A DNA stretch of 64,000 nt from CBDIDH01 sp965277595. GTDB lineage: Bacteria; Planctomycetota; Planctomycetia; Isosphaerales; Isosphaeraceae. A model generated the notes under the pieces. That model had not been told where the DNA came from. It was given only the letters and a program-made list of their open reading frames with translations, and made no database searches. A program made the position numbers and the translations under genes. Positions 45,316 to 54,205 of this stretch are shown here, in pieces (within the stretch, counting starts at the first letter, position 1; each line of letters begins with the position of its first letter). The DNA lies in contig CBDIDH010000002.1 in NCBI GenBank assembly GCA_965277595.1, positions 1,984,001 to 2,048,000 on the forward strand. Direction: 5' to 3'.

Positions 45316-46197
45316 TCAGCGTCCCGTCCGCGCTCTGCGGCGGAGGCCGAACCAAGCACTCCCGGCGACGAAGGTCCAGGGGAGCAGGGTCGTCGGTTCG
45401 GGAACGATCGTCTCGGCGGCGAGCGAGGGCAGGCGGGTCAGCTTGAGCGCGGTTTCCCCGGCAACCACATCGTCGGTCGACCCCGCGTAAAGCGAGATCC
45501 AGAACCCGTTCAACGGGTTCAGGCCAGGAATCTGGCTGAAGTTCTTGATCGTGAATTCAAAGCCCGGGTGAGCGGCCGAAGGGTCAAAGGCCAGCGAGCC
45601 GAGGTTCGCGGTCAGGGTCTTGCCGTAGTTGTACTCGATGCCCAGGCCGTTGTTCTTGAACGTGGCGACGTTGAAGCCGTCCAGGCCGGGCCCCGCCGTC
45701 GCCTTGTCGGCAGGAACTCCCGCGACGGCAACCGGCGTGGCGGGCATTCCCGGGTGTTTCGGGTCATCGGCCGCGAAGGCGACGGTCACCGACTTGTGAC
45801 CGCCAAGGCTCGGCGTATCGACGCCGCCGACCTTGGCCATCGCCGCGCTGGCGACTCCGGCGTTGCCGTTGCCGTCGGCGTCGCCCACGATCGACGTGAC
45901 TCCCGCGGCGTTCTTGAACGTATCGACGCCGACGTAAAGCGTGTCGGAGGCGGTGTCGTACGACGTCCGCAGGTCCTTGATCGCCCAGCCCGAGACCCAG
46001 CCGTTGGCCGGTATGAACGACGCCTCGCCGACCTGAAGCGGGTCGGTCAAGACGGGCGTGACCTGGACGTTGGGGTTCGACGAGGAAAAGTCGGTCTCGA
46101 CGTTCCCCGTCAGGCTGATCGGAATGGCCAGAACGGGTCGAGCCCCGATCAGTGCGAGCGTCGCGACGCTCATCCGAATCATCCCAAGACGCATCAT
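45316..46197 (-). CDS. PEP-CTERM sorted surface protein
   Basis: A signal peptide (IRMSVATLALIGARPVLA) and the C-terminal sorting signal VPEPTTLLPWTFVAG followed by a hydrophobic stretch and RRRAR identify a PEP-CTERM protein. The 260-residue middle is strand-rich, with the loop GDADGNGNAG that resembles a calcium-binding site. It is clearly related to the N-terminal part of the divergent gene at 46451: TGNVETDF/TGNVATDF, SDTLYVGV/DDTLSVGI, GDADGNGNAG/GDADNNGNDG and AGSTDDVVAGE/AGSGDDLGIGE align in order. ATG 46197 is preferred; AGGAG lies 7 bases upstream. The sorting transpeptidase (exosortase) is not in the window. Confidence 0.88.
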   Translation of the reverse strand: MMRLGMIRMSVATLALIGARPVLAIPISLTGNVETDFSSSNPNVQVTPVLTDPLQVGEASFIPANGWVSGWAIKDLRTSYDTASDTLYVGVDTFKNAAGVTSIVGDADGNGNAGVASAAMAKVGGVDTPSLGGHKSVTVAFAADDPKHPGMPATPVAVAGVPADKATAGPGLDGFNVATFKNNGLGIEYNYGKTLTANLGSLAFDPSAAHPGFEFTIKNFSQIPGLNPLNGFWISLYAGSTDDVVAGETALKLTRLPSLAAETIVPEPTTLLPWTFVAGSAWFGLRRRARTGR

Positions 46198-46238
46198 GAC
46201 GAGTCTCCTCCCTCGTAAAGGCGCTCCGTCCGCGGGGT

Positions 46239-46255
46239 GCGGTCGGTCCGACCGC
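46239..46255. promoter_or_regulatory. 17-base perfect palindrome between the paralogous genes
   Basis: GCGGTCGG and CCGACCGC flank a central T. It lies 42 bases upstream of the PEP-CTERM start and 195 upstream of the LEPR-xLL gene, so it could be a shared operator. This is inference from position and symmetry only. Confidence 0.45.
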
Positions 46256-46450
46256 CTCCACAAGGAAAGGCGACCGGCGGCGGTCGTTGCGTTGCGTTGA
46301 ACGCCGCGTCGAGACCGTTGAGTCAATCCCGTCAGAGACCCCGACCCCGACCCCGACGGCGACGCCGCCCCTTCGGGCCGTTCATTCCTCCCCAAGATAG
46401 GTCTGTCCTCGGATGGACGTGGACCTCGTTTGAGAAAGGATGCTGGCGCG

Positions 46451-48247
46451 ATGTCCCTGATCTCAAGGCTTCTGGACGCCGTACAATCGTGGCGACGCGG
46501 CCGGGTCGGCGCTCGCAGGCCCGACCAGCGCGCCGGCGTCTCTGTCGAACACCTGGATCATCGACAACTTTTGAGCGTCAACTTCACGGGAAACGTTGCA
46601 ACCGATTTTCCCGCCACGACAAGTCCAGGCGTTGTCGTCCTCCCGGACACCGCCTCGGTTCAGCATCCGGTCATCTCAGACCCCGCCCTTCAATCGCTCG
46701 TCAAGGTCTCCGGCTTTGACGTCAGCGGCCTTCGCGTGACGTACACCGCCGCCGACGACACCCTCAGCGTCGGCATCGAGCAGCCTCTCAGCCAGCAGCC
46801 CAGCCATCCCGGCCCCGTGATCGCGGGCGACGCCGACAATAACGGCAACGACGGAACGGTCAACCCCGCTGTCGCCGCCCTTGAGCCCGGATTCCAGGAC
46901 TCGCCCGACTTCGGCGGGTCGGAGTTCATGGGGATCTTCCTCGACCTCAAGGGCCAGAATTACGCCGACGTCTCCGCCGGTTACGCAGTCAACGACCCCC
47001 GCTCGCCCAAGGAATTCCAGGTCGCTCGCTCTGTTGCCAACAGTTCGCCGACCGCCACGTCTCTCGACTTCGGCAACGGCCAGGTCCAGCAGCCCGGCAC
47101 CGTCTTTACCGAGGTGCCCACGTCCGAAGGCAACGTTTACAAGGTCAACTCCCCCGCGCACCCGAACCTTGAATTCTCGATCACCCACTTCTCTCAGCTT
47201 TACCTTCAAGAGACCGGCACCGCTCTGACGCCGACCTCGGTCATCGGCATGGGCGCAACCGCCGGCTCGGGCGACGACCTCGGCATCGGCGAGGCGTTCT
47301 TCCCCGAGCAAAAGTTCACGCTCGCCCAGGCCACCCTGCCGCCGAACGCGAATTGCCCCCCCGCCTCGCCGCCGGTCATCATCAACCCGCACGAAAATCA
47401 GCACATCAACACCGCGCACCCGACCCTGATCCGGGCCAACGTGCTCGGCAGTTCCGGTTTCGACGTCTCCCAGATCGACCCGAGCACCGTGACCCTCGGC
47501 GGCGCCCACCCGATCTTCAGCTTTGACCGCTACATCAACAAGGACAACTCCCCCGACGCCACCTTTATCTTTCGCGGGACCGACGTTAATCTTCCCGCTG
47601 GCTACACCGAGGCCACCCTCTCGGGCAAATTGACCGACGGCCAACCCTTCTCCAGCTCCGTTCGCGTCTTCAACCGCGACTCTTCGTATTATCCCGCCGT
47701 CGGCGTTGCCGCGGCCGAGGCCCGCCAGGCTGCCCGAGCCGCCGATGGCATCCTCCTCGCACCGAATAGCCCCGTCGCCATCAATGGCACCTCAATCCAC
47801 CTCAAGAAACGTGCCTTCGCTCCCGGCTCTCCCAACGCGAAGCTCGTCGCGTCGACACTTCAGGTTGACTACACGACAGCCCCCGTCGTCACCTCTCAGG
47901 CGGCCCCCGTCGTCAAGATTTCCAGCCAGGCGGTCGTCAAACCGAAGGTTTCCGCCACATTGAACCGCAACCTTGACCAGTTCGCCCGCGCCTCCGTGGC
48001 CACGAAAGCCGCAACCGCCTCCCCCGCCAAGGCGGCCAAGAAGACCAGCACGAACCTTCTCACTCAGGTCGAGAACGCCACGACATCCGTCTGGGATCAG
48101 GCCCTCAAGGCGGTCGGCGTCGCCAAGAAAACCCCGAAGACCGCGCCCCGGGCCGCCGTCGGCGTCGCCACCCCCAAGGTCGTCCCGGTCTCGACCGCAA
48201 CCGCAACCCCCGCGACCACCTCGGCCGTGGCCGGCGGTGCCGAGTAA
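46451..48247 (+). CDS. Surface protein with LEPR-xLL-like motif
   Basis: About 598 residues. The N-terminus has two basic residues pairs and then VEHLDHRQLLSVNFTG, matching the planctomycete LEPR-xLL pattern (here HLDHRQLLS) that marks large extracellular proteins. Residues ~40-300 are homologous to the PEP-CTERM protein next door. A second part (NPHENQHINTAHPTLIRANVLG, VFNRDSSYYPAVG) resembles an Ig-like or calcium-binding module. The C-terminal 150 residues are Ala/Thr/Lys-rich low-complexity sequence. ATG 46451 is preferred, with AAAGGA about 11 bases upstream; the frame opens at TTG 46430. Confidence 0.83.
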   Translation: MSLISRLLDAVQSWRRGRVGARRPDQRAGVSVEHLDHRQLLSVNFTGNVATDFPATTSPGVVVLPDTASVQHPVISDPALQSLVKVSGFDVSGLRVTYTAADDTLSVGIEQPLSQQPSHPGPVIAGDADNNGNDGTVNPAVAALEPGFQDSPDFGGSEFMGIFLDLKGQNYADVSAGYAVNDPRSPKEFQVARSVANSSPTATSLDFGNGQVQQPGTVFTEVPTSEGNVYKVNSPAHPNLEFSITHFSQLYLQETGTALTPTSVIGMGATAGSGDDLGIGEAFFPEQKFTLAQATLPPNANCPPASPPVIINPHENQHINTAHPTLIRANVLGSSGFDVSQIDPSTVTLGGAHPIFSFDRYINKDNSPDATFIFRGTDVNLPAGYTEATLSGKLTDGQPFSSSVRVFNRDSSYYPAVGVAAAEARQAARAADGILLAPNSPVAINGTSIHLKKRAFAPGSPNAKLVASTLQVDYTTAPVVTSQAAPVVKISSQAVVKPKVSATLNRNLDQFARASVATKAATASPAKAAKKTSTNLLTQVENATTSVWDQALKAVGVAKKTPKTAPRAAVGVATPKVVPVSTATATPATTSAVAGGAE

Positions 48248-48284
48248 TCGAGGAACCGCCGAACGAGCGGGAGAATTGCACAGT

Positions 48285-48352
48285 CCCGATGACCGATGAC
48301 CGAGAATTTCCTTCTCTCGGTCATCGGTCCTTGGTCATCGGTCATTAAAATT
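48285..48352. repeat. Heptamer-built intergenic palindrome, copy D
   Basis: The clearest copy: CGATGACCGATGACCGAGAA on the left (48288-48307), TTCTCTCGGTCATCGGTCC and two more GGTCATC units on the right, around a 4-base loop, followed by ATTAAAATT. It lies 40 bases past the LEPR-xLL gene. Confidence 0.8.
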
Positions 48353-48493
48353 CAGACTTTGCAATCCTCCTGGCCGATCGAGTCCCGGTCTCGCCTCGCC
48401 TGGTCCCTCAAGCTAAAATGGACCGGCGGGGTGAGCCTTGGGTCGCCCTGGATGGTTGGGGCGAGCGCGCCCCGAACCCGGAGGGCAAGCCTC

Positions 48494-48913
48494 ATGCTCA
48501 AAATCAACGACAGACTCTCCATCCCGCTCACTGAGTTTCAATGGGATTTCGCGCGCTCCGGCGGTCCTGGCGGTCAAAACGTGAACAAGGTCAATTCCAA
48601 GGTCTTGATGCGCTGGAATCCGGGAACCAGCCCGAGCCTTCCCGAACCCGTGCGTGCTCGCCTGCTCCGCCTTCTCGGCTCTCGACTGACCACCTCGGGC
48701 GAATGGCTCGTCACGTCGCAGGCGACCCGCGATCAGGGGCGGAATCTCGCCGATTGCCTGCAAAAAGTCCGCGCCGTGGTCACTCTGGCCGCCCAACCGC
48801 CGAAAGTCCGCCGACCAACCCGTCCCACGCTCGGCTCACAGACGCGCCGGGTCGATTCCAAGGTTCGTCATTCGGCCACGAAACGCGGGCGTCAAAAGCC
48901 CGAAGCCGATTGA
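48494..48913 (+). CDS. arfB: Peptidyl-tRNA hydrolase ArfB
   Basis: Releases stalled ribosomes by hydrolysing peptidyl-tRNA without a stop codon. The RF-1 domain has the catalytic GGQ in FARSGGPGGQNVNKVNSKV, followed by WNPG and SQATRDQGRN. The basic C-terminal tail (RRVDSKVRHSATKRGRQK) is the segment that enters the empty mRNA channel. About 140 residues from ATG 48494, with GGAGGGC about 8 bases upstream. A small hypothetical gene follows 39 bases later. Confidence 0.92.
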   Translation: MLKINDRLSIPLTEFQWDFARSGGPGGQNVNKVNSKVLMRWNPGTSPSLPEPVRARLLRLLGSRLTTSGEWLVTSQATRDQGRNLADCLQKVRAVVTLAAQPPKVRRPTRPTLGSQTRRVDSKVRHSATKRGRQKPEAD

Positions 48914-48952
48914 CCTCTCCCGCACTTTTGAGATCACGGAAGGAGTTTCACG

Positions 48953-49213
48953 GTGGCGGATTTTTCCCCTTATCAACAAAAAATCATCAAACGCTACTAT
49001 CGCAACTTTGACGCGATTAAACATCAACGCCTCTCAGAGTTGACTACCGAGCTTTATTTGGCTGAAGGGAAGAAAACCGAACGCCTATGGAAGCAGGTTG
49101 CGGAAATCCTCACCAAGATGGAGTTTCCCGCCTCGCGAATTGAACATCTCCTTCAGAAGAAAGACCCCTCGTTGCTCCCTGGAATTCTTAAAGAGCTTGA
49201 AGGAAAGGAGTAA
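48953..49213 (+). CDS. Small hypothetical protein
   Basis: 86 residues, helical, basic and Lys/Glu-rich (YQQKIIKRYYRNFDAI, KTERLWKQVAEILTKMEF), lower in GC than its neighbours. GTG 48953 has GGAAGGAG 7 bases upstream, a strong start. A terminator-like hairpin follows. No family recognised; co-transcription with arfB is likely given the 39-base gap. Confidence 0.75.
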   Translation: MADFSPYQQKIIKRYYRNFDAIKHQRLSELTTELYLAEGKKTERLWKQVAEILTKMEFPASRIEHLLQKKDPSLLPGILKELEGKE

Positions 49214-49220
49214 GTCAACT

Positions 49221-49267
49221 GGGCAAGATGCGCGAGTTGGCATCGGCTCGCCCATTCTTTGTATTTT
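49221..49267 (+). terminator. Probable Rho-independent terminator
   Basis: A two-part stem (GGGC with GCCC; GATGC with GCATC) followed by ATTCTTTGTATTTTT, 8 bases past the small gene. Confidence 0.6.
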
Positions 49268-49917
49268 TCCTGGGTTCTAATGTTTGCCGACACCAGAAAC
49301 GACGTTCGCCAGGGAAACGTCACTCTCACAAGACCACGATTGACACACGTCAAGTTGCCATGTCACTCGTCACGAGGAAAGTCGTGGCTTGATCCGGTCT
49401 AATAAATGGTTCTATTTAGCCTAATATGGCCAGATAGCGACAAGCCGGGCGAACGGTGGATTGTCCATCTTCGTATTGAGGCAAGCATGTGAAGAAGACT
49501 GCGATGCGGCAGTCTGTCGCGGTACGAGGCCCATATCCGAATTCAAAAACCGATATGTGGACGCGTGCGGACTTTCAATGATTTTCAGGTTCTTGGATGG
49601 GAATAAATTCCGGGTCGTGGTTGGATCGTGTTTCGAGCGGGAATGTCCATGCAGATTTTCTTTGATCCGGTCTGATTCGAATCGCTCATTCCCTGGCGAT
49701 GCTGAATCGTTATAAAAGGCCACAGAACGCAACCGAAAAATCCGCGAATCGCCAGCTTTGGCATGTTGACGCGGTTCCAAAAGTTTTGTAACTTTTTCGG
49801 CAGTTCCATGCCAAGTTCCGCTGTCACGATCATGTCGGATCGTTGCCGCACGTCAAGGTGTGGAATTGTCGCTTCGGGGCAACAGGGCCGTGGGTACATT
49901 GGGCGGAGGTGGACACG
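49268..49917. other. Low-GC stretch without a recognised gene
   Basis: About 650 bases, visibly lower in GC than the rest. Short frames (such as 49421-49780 minus and 49461-49715 plus) overlap and contradict each other, and neither has a family or a ribosome binding site. It may be a remnant of transferred DNA or an untranslated region of the XRE gene. Confidence 0.4.
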
Positions 49918-50460
49918 ATGTCATTGTCGCAACGTGTGAGGGATTATCGTTACTCGAAGGGGTGGGGGCCGGACGAACTGGCGAGCCGCGCGGCGATCTC
50001 GCGGACGGCCCTTTACCAGATCGAGAGTGGGAAAACCGAGTTGCCGAGGGCCGGCACGCTGCGCCGGATCGCCCTGGCGCTCGATGTCTCGATGGAAACG
50101 CTTCTCGGTCATCCCGAGGCGGCGACCGCGTCAGCCCCGGCCTTATCCACCGCCTCGGCCAACGCTCCGGCCCGGTCGCGCAACGGCGCCGATTGGTATC
50201 CGGCCGAGGGGATGCCGCTCTCGATCGGCATGGGGGCACGGTCGGCCACCAAGTTTGATCCTCAGCCGGACAATGCCCGGTTTGCCGTCGAATACGTCGC
50301 CGGACACGATGGCGCCATGCTGGCGCGTGACCGCGAGCGCGAGCTTGTGACAAAACTGCACGATCTCCTCGCCTCGCCCTTTGGCGACGCCGTGGCCCGG
50401 ATCGTCGAGGAGAGTCATCGACTCCTTCCCCAGGCCCGGATGGCGAGCCCGTATGAATGA
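49918..50460 (+). CDS. XRE-family transcriptional regulator
   Basis: Helix-turn-helix regulator of about 180 residues. The HTH (RDYRYSKGWGPDELASRAAISRTALYQIESGKTELPRAGTLRRIA) is a clear XRE/lambda-repressor type. The C-terminal half (YPAEGMPLSIGMGARSATKF onward, then a helical end) is a small ligand or oligomerisation part of unknown type. ATG 49918 follows GGAGG by about 8 bases. Targets are unknown; no obvious toxin partner is adjacent. Confidence 0.87.
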   Translation: MSLSQRVRDYRYSKGWGPDELASRAAISRTALYQIESGKTELPRAGTLRRIALALDVSMETLLGHPEAATASAPALSTASANAPARSRNGADWYPAEGMPLSIGMGARSATKFDPQPDNARFAVEYVAGHDGAMLARDRERELVTKLHDLLASPFGDAVARIVEESHRLLPQARMASPYE

Positions 50461-50580
50461 ATAATCTCGGTTGATCCGGCGACTTTCAAAAAATCGGGTA
50501 GAATTCCTCGAGACGGTTCGATGCCTGGCCGACTACTTTCGGCTCATTTCGATCGAGCGACCTTGAGGCAAGAAACTCCC

Positions 50581-51075
50581 ATGACTCCCGTTTTCGGATC
50601 CAAGGCGTGGCCCCGGTTCGGCCTTCTGGTTTTGCTTGCCGGGCTTGCGCCTCGACCCGGAATGGGGGGTGAGCCCTGTTGTCCCCCACGGGCCGCGACC
50701 CCGACGGCCCGCGTGGTTCTGGCGCCTCGACCCAGAGCGCCGCTGGGCACCTTCACGTCAACGCCCGCCCTCTTCGTGAGGAACGGCTTGACGTCGGGGG
50801 GCTTTTACTCGCCGCTCGGCTTTTACGGCAACGATTCGATGGCCTTGTATGGTCCGCTCTCGGCCTTTCGCCAGACCTCGGCGCCGGTTCTGACCTACTC
50901 CCGAGGCTACGACGGTCGCGCCGTGGTCACTCCTGGGACGTCCTTCTCGTCACCCAACCTGCCCGCGATGACCCCTGTCATCTATCCGACCCAGGCGAAC
51001 GCCTACTACGGCCCGCGTCGCGTGAGCACCCCCCCCTGGTGGCAGAACGCCTCGAACTGGATCGACCAGAATTGA
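50581..51075 (+). CDS. Secreted proline-rich protein
   Basis: About 164 residues with a signal peptide (GLLVLLAGLAPRPGMGG) and then a Pro/Ala/Tyr-rich chain with GGFYSPLGFYGN and PWWQNASNW. No enzyme motif. The C-terminus is aromatic-rich. Likely a small surface or wall component (inference). Confidence 0.62.
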   Translation: MTPVFGSKAWPRFGLLVLLAGLAPRPGMGGEPCCPPRAATPTARVVLAPRPRAPLGTFTSTPALFVRNGLTSGGFYSPLGFYGNDSMALYGPLSAFRQTSAPVLTYSRGYDGRAVVTPGTSFSSPNLPAMTPVIYPTQANAYYGPRRVSTPPWWQNASNWIDQN

Positions 51076-51116
51076 ACGATATGAGTTGTTCGGAACGCCG
51101 AGCGGACTGAAGGTTT

Positions 51117-53513
51117 TCAGCCGCTCGGCTCGATCCGCTGGCGGAGCCGGATGAACTTCTCGCGGAGGTCGCCGCCGCCGAGATCGGGGTGCAGAATCGA
51201 CGTCCGGTCGATCAGATTCAGGGCATCCCTGGGCTTGCCGGCTCGATAATAGGCAAGGGCGAGACCGTACCGGGCGTCAAACCAGGTGGGCGAGCCGGTC
51301 GGTGCCAGCTTTGATCGCAGGCGCTGGACGTCGACGGCCAGTTCATAGGCTTCGAGCCGCGTATACGTCTCGGCGAGGTCGCGAAGCAGCTCCGCGCTAC
51401 CCGATGCGGGAGTCGTCCAGGATGTCACCGCGCGGCGGGCCGCGGCGTCGTCGCCGCTGAAGAGCAAGGCGCGGACGTATCGCAAACGAGCCTCGGCGCG
51501 GAGGTCGGCGGGAAGCGCCTCGGGATCTTCGAGGACCCGGGCCATCAAAATTCGAAGCAGGTGGCCGACGCGTCGCACGCGCAGGTCGGATTCGGCCTCG
51601 GCCGCCGATCGGTCGAGCATGCGGACGACCGGGAAGAGATCCGCCGCGTTGCTGAGGCGAACCTCTTGCCGGGCGGCCTGCTCGGCCTCGACCCAGTGGC
51701 CCATCGTCGCCAGCGCGACGAGGTGCAACCGCCGTCCGGCGTCGCGCTGCGAGGCCAGAGCGGCCGAGCGTTGCAGGCGTTCCCAGATCGCCTCGACGTC
51801 CTCGGCGCGGCCGAGCCCTGGAGTCAGCTCCAGGCGAGCCAGGGCCAGGCGAATCTCGTTCGTCTCGACGTCGCCGCGGGCCTCTTCCAGCGCCTTGCCG
51901 AGGAAGGCACGCGCTTCGACCATGCGCTGGGAAACGGCCTCGCGGTCGTTGTTGAGCCGCTGGGCGTCGAGGTCGCGCTGGCGGACCCCGGCGATCTCGA
52001 CCCGCGATTCCAGCCAGCGCGGGCTGCCGTGCGGGATCGCTTCCCAGAGCGCGAGCGCTCCGGGGCGGTCTGATCCGGCGTTGAGCAACCTGCCGAGCAG
52101 CCAACGTGCTTCCGACGCCGAGGGATCGCCGGGGAAGTTCTTGATCTGATCGCGAAGCGCCGCGTCATAGCTCGCTTGCGAGGCACCCGGTCTCCCCATC
52201 GCCAGCGCCCGACCTCTCGCGAGCGCCAGCAAGAGCCCCGCGCGGGGCCGTTCGGGACCGGCCTTCGGGTCGTTGGCGATTCGAGAGAGCAGGGGGTCGG
52301 CCTCCGCGAACTTCTCGGCCTGAAAGAGATAGGCTCCCGCGCGGAGGCGGAAGGTCACGGCCTCGGCCGCTCTGCCGAGCGTCTCGGCCCGGTCGGCCCC
52401 GCGCCCTTCCAGAACCCCGGCGCGGGCGGGATCACCCAGGGCCAGAGCCCCTTCGGCCAGAAGATCCCAGGCGATTGGCTCCTGTTCGGGGCCTGGCTTG
52501 CTGATCCCCCTCGCCGCCGCGATCAGGGCCGCGCGTGTCTCGGGACGCGACGCCGCGCGAAGCTCGTTCAGGGCCGCGAAAAGGGCCGATTCCGCGGCCG
52601 AACGTTCGGGGCCTTCAGGACGCGCGGCCCGCTCGTCGAGGCGAACCCGAACGCGGAGCGCCGCCTTTTCGCCGGCGTTCAGCTTGGAAGCGTCAACGGT
52701 CTTGATCGCTCCCGCGAAATCCTTGCGGCCGAGCATCACGGCGAGGCTCGCGTCGATCAACTCGGACTCCGGCGGTCTCGGCATCGACTTCGCGGCCGAG
52801 GCCGCCTCAATCGCCGCCTCGTCGTACCGGCCGAGCCGACCCAGCACGAGCGAGCGCAGGAGGTGGGCGAACCCCTTGAGCGAGGGCTCGGTGATCGGCT
52901 TTGCCAACGGGATCAGGGCTTCGAGGTTCCGCGATCGCCGGGCGGTCGGGTCATCGGGGCCGACCTCGGCGAGATCGGCGAGCGCCTGGGCGAGCCGGAA
53001 CCGGGCATTCTGGGCCAAAACATCGGTGGCGTCTTCCATCGCCTCGCAGACGGGCCGAAGGCGCTTGACGCAGGCGTCGAGATCGGCCGCGGCGTTCTCG
53101 CGGCTTTTCTGATCGACCGGATTGGCCCGGTACGCCTGTAACCAGGTCCGCGCCCGAGCCCAGAGGTAAACGGCCGCCTGGACCTGAAAGGCGCGGGTTT
53201 GCAGATGCCCTTCGTTCTTCGCGTTGAATCGGTCGAGCACCTCGATGGCCTCGGTCCAGCGCGTTCTTCGCGTCTCGGCCGAAGGCACCGAGGCCGTCGC
53301 GCGATCGAGCGTTGAGGCCATTTCCATCGCCAGGCGCTCGCGGACCCCGATGTCGGTCGTCGGGTCGTCGAGCCTCTGCCCGAGCGCGGCGAGATGCGCC
53401 TGGAGTTCGTCGTCGTTCCTCGCTTGCGGGCGTGGCTGCGCCTGGACTTCCCGCGGGACGACAAGCCCCATGACGAGAACAACGACGATCACGGCCGCCA
53501 GCCCTGGTTTCAT
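51117..53513 (-). CDS. Secreted TPR-like repeat protein
   Basis: 798 residues with a signal peptide (AVIVVVLVMGLVVPREVQA). Most of the chain is alternating Ala/Leu/Arg-rich helices (LAHLAALGQRLDDPTTDIG, NFPGDPSASEARWLLGRLL and others), with TPR-like repeats best seen near the C-terminus (WFDARYGLALAYYRAGKPRDA). No catalytic motif. It overlaps the upstream Uma2 gene by ATGA (53510-53513), so the pair is co-translated. Confidence 0.78.
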   Translation of the reverse strand: MKPGLAAVIVVVLVMGLVVPREVQAQPRPQARNDDELQAHLAALGQRLDDPTTDIGVRERLAMEMASTLDRATASVPSAETRRTRWTEAIEVLDRFNAKNEGHLQTRAFQVQAAVYLWARARTWLQAYRANPVDQKSRENAAADLDACVKRLRPVCEAMEDATDVLAQNARFRLAQALADLAEVGPDDPTARRSRNLEALIPLAKPITEPSLKGFAHLLRSLVLGRLGRYDEAAIEAASAAKSMPRPPESELIDASLAVMLGRKDFAGAIKTVDASKLNAGEKAALRVRVRLDERAARPEGPERSAAESALFAALNELRAASRPETRAALIAAARGISKPGPEQEPIAWDLLAEGALALGDPARAGVLEGRGADRAETLGRAAEAVTFRLRAGAYLFQAEKFAEADPLLSRIANDPKAGPERPRAGLLLALARGRALAMGRPGASQASYDAALRDQIKNFPGDPSASEARWLLGRLLNAGSDRPGALALWEAIPHGSPRWLESRVEIAGVRQRDLDAQRLNNDREAVSQRMVEARAFLGKALEEARGDVETNEIRLALARLELTPGLGRAEDVEAIWERLQRSAALASQRDAGRRLHLVALATMGHWVEAEQAARQEVRLSNAADLFPVVRMLDRSAAEAESDLRVRRVGHLLRILMARVLEDPEALPADLRAEARLRYVRALLFSGDDAAARRAVTSWTTPASGSAELLRDLAETYTRLEAYELAVDVQRLRSKLAPTGSPTWFDARYGLALAYYRAGKPRDALNLIDRTSILHPDLGGGDLREKFIRLRQRIEPSG

Positions 53514-54136
53514 CCGAGAATTTGTCCCACGTCGAGAACAACCGCCTGGGCTCCATCAAGAACGACGGCGATCGGATCGCCCGGCTTGAGGGCGATCATG
53601 GCCTGATATTCGGGAAGTTCGCCGGGGCCGGTCGGGTTGGTGTAAACTTCGATCACGTTTCGAGAAAGGTTGACGATCCAGACCACCGGAATTTGGTTCC
53701 AGGCGTATCGAGGCAATCCCTTCCGATCGCGCGCCAGCATCCGGGCATCGCCCGCGACCTCGACGACGAGGGCCACGTCGTCAGGGCTCGGGTGCCGGGT
53801 TTCATAATGTCCTGGATCGCCACGAACGACCGCGACGTCGGGCTCGGGTGCGCTGGGAGCCCCGGAGACCGGGCCGCCCGGCAAGATGATTGGAAATTCC
53901 TGTCGCGGGAGCCAGCCGGCGGGAAGGCGATGGATCAAGCTCACAAAAATCCTATAGGTCACGGAAGCGTGACGTGGTCCTTTGGTCATTTTCTTCACCA
54001 GAAGGCCGTCGAGCAACTCCACCCGGTCATCGTTCTCGATCAGGCCAAGCCTGCCCATCCTGGCATAATCTTTGAGGCTGAATCGGTGGAGACCGGCGGA
54101 TCTGGTCCGGGCCGACGTCGTGGTCTGGGCGGTCAT
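53510..54136 (-). CDS. Uma2 family endonuclease
   Basis: About 208 residues of the Uma2/DUF820 family, a PD-(D/E)XK nuclease fold. Family marks: ENDDRVELLDGLLVKKMTKGPRH, then PEPDVAVVRGDPGHY (catalytic Asp in the PDV position), VALVVEVAGDARMLARDRKGLPRYA (Glu-x-Ala and Lys) and VWIVNLSRNVIEVYTNP. ATG 54136 has GGAG about 9 bases upstream. The function in planctomycetes, where many copies occur per genome, is unknown. It leads a two-gene unit with the TPR protein. Confidence 0.88.
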   Translation of the reverse strand: MTAQTTTSARTRSAGLHRFSLKDYARMGRLGLIENDDRVELLDGLLVKKMTKGPRHASVTYRIFVSLIHRLPAGWLPRQEFPIILPGGPVSGAPSAPEPDVAVVRGDPGHYETRHPSPDDVALVVEVAGDARMLARDRKGLPRYAWNQIPVVWIVNLSRNVIEVYTNPTGPGELPEYQAMIALKPGDPIAVVLDGAQAVVLDVGQILG

Positions 54137-54205
54137 GGATTCGCTCCGATCCGGGGCGGCGACGCGCGTCTCGTCGCTTTCCTTATCCATCGTTCGGTCG
54201 TTCGA

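Noticed and set aside
49421..49780. 119-codon minus-strand frame in the low-GC gap
   Set aside because: Contradicted by the opposite frame at 49461-49715; neither has a start signal or a family.
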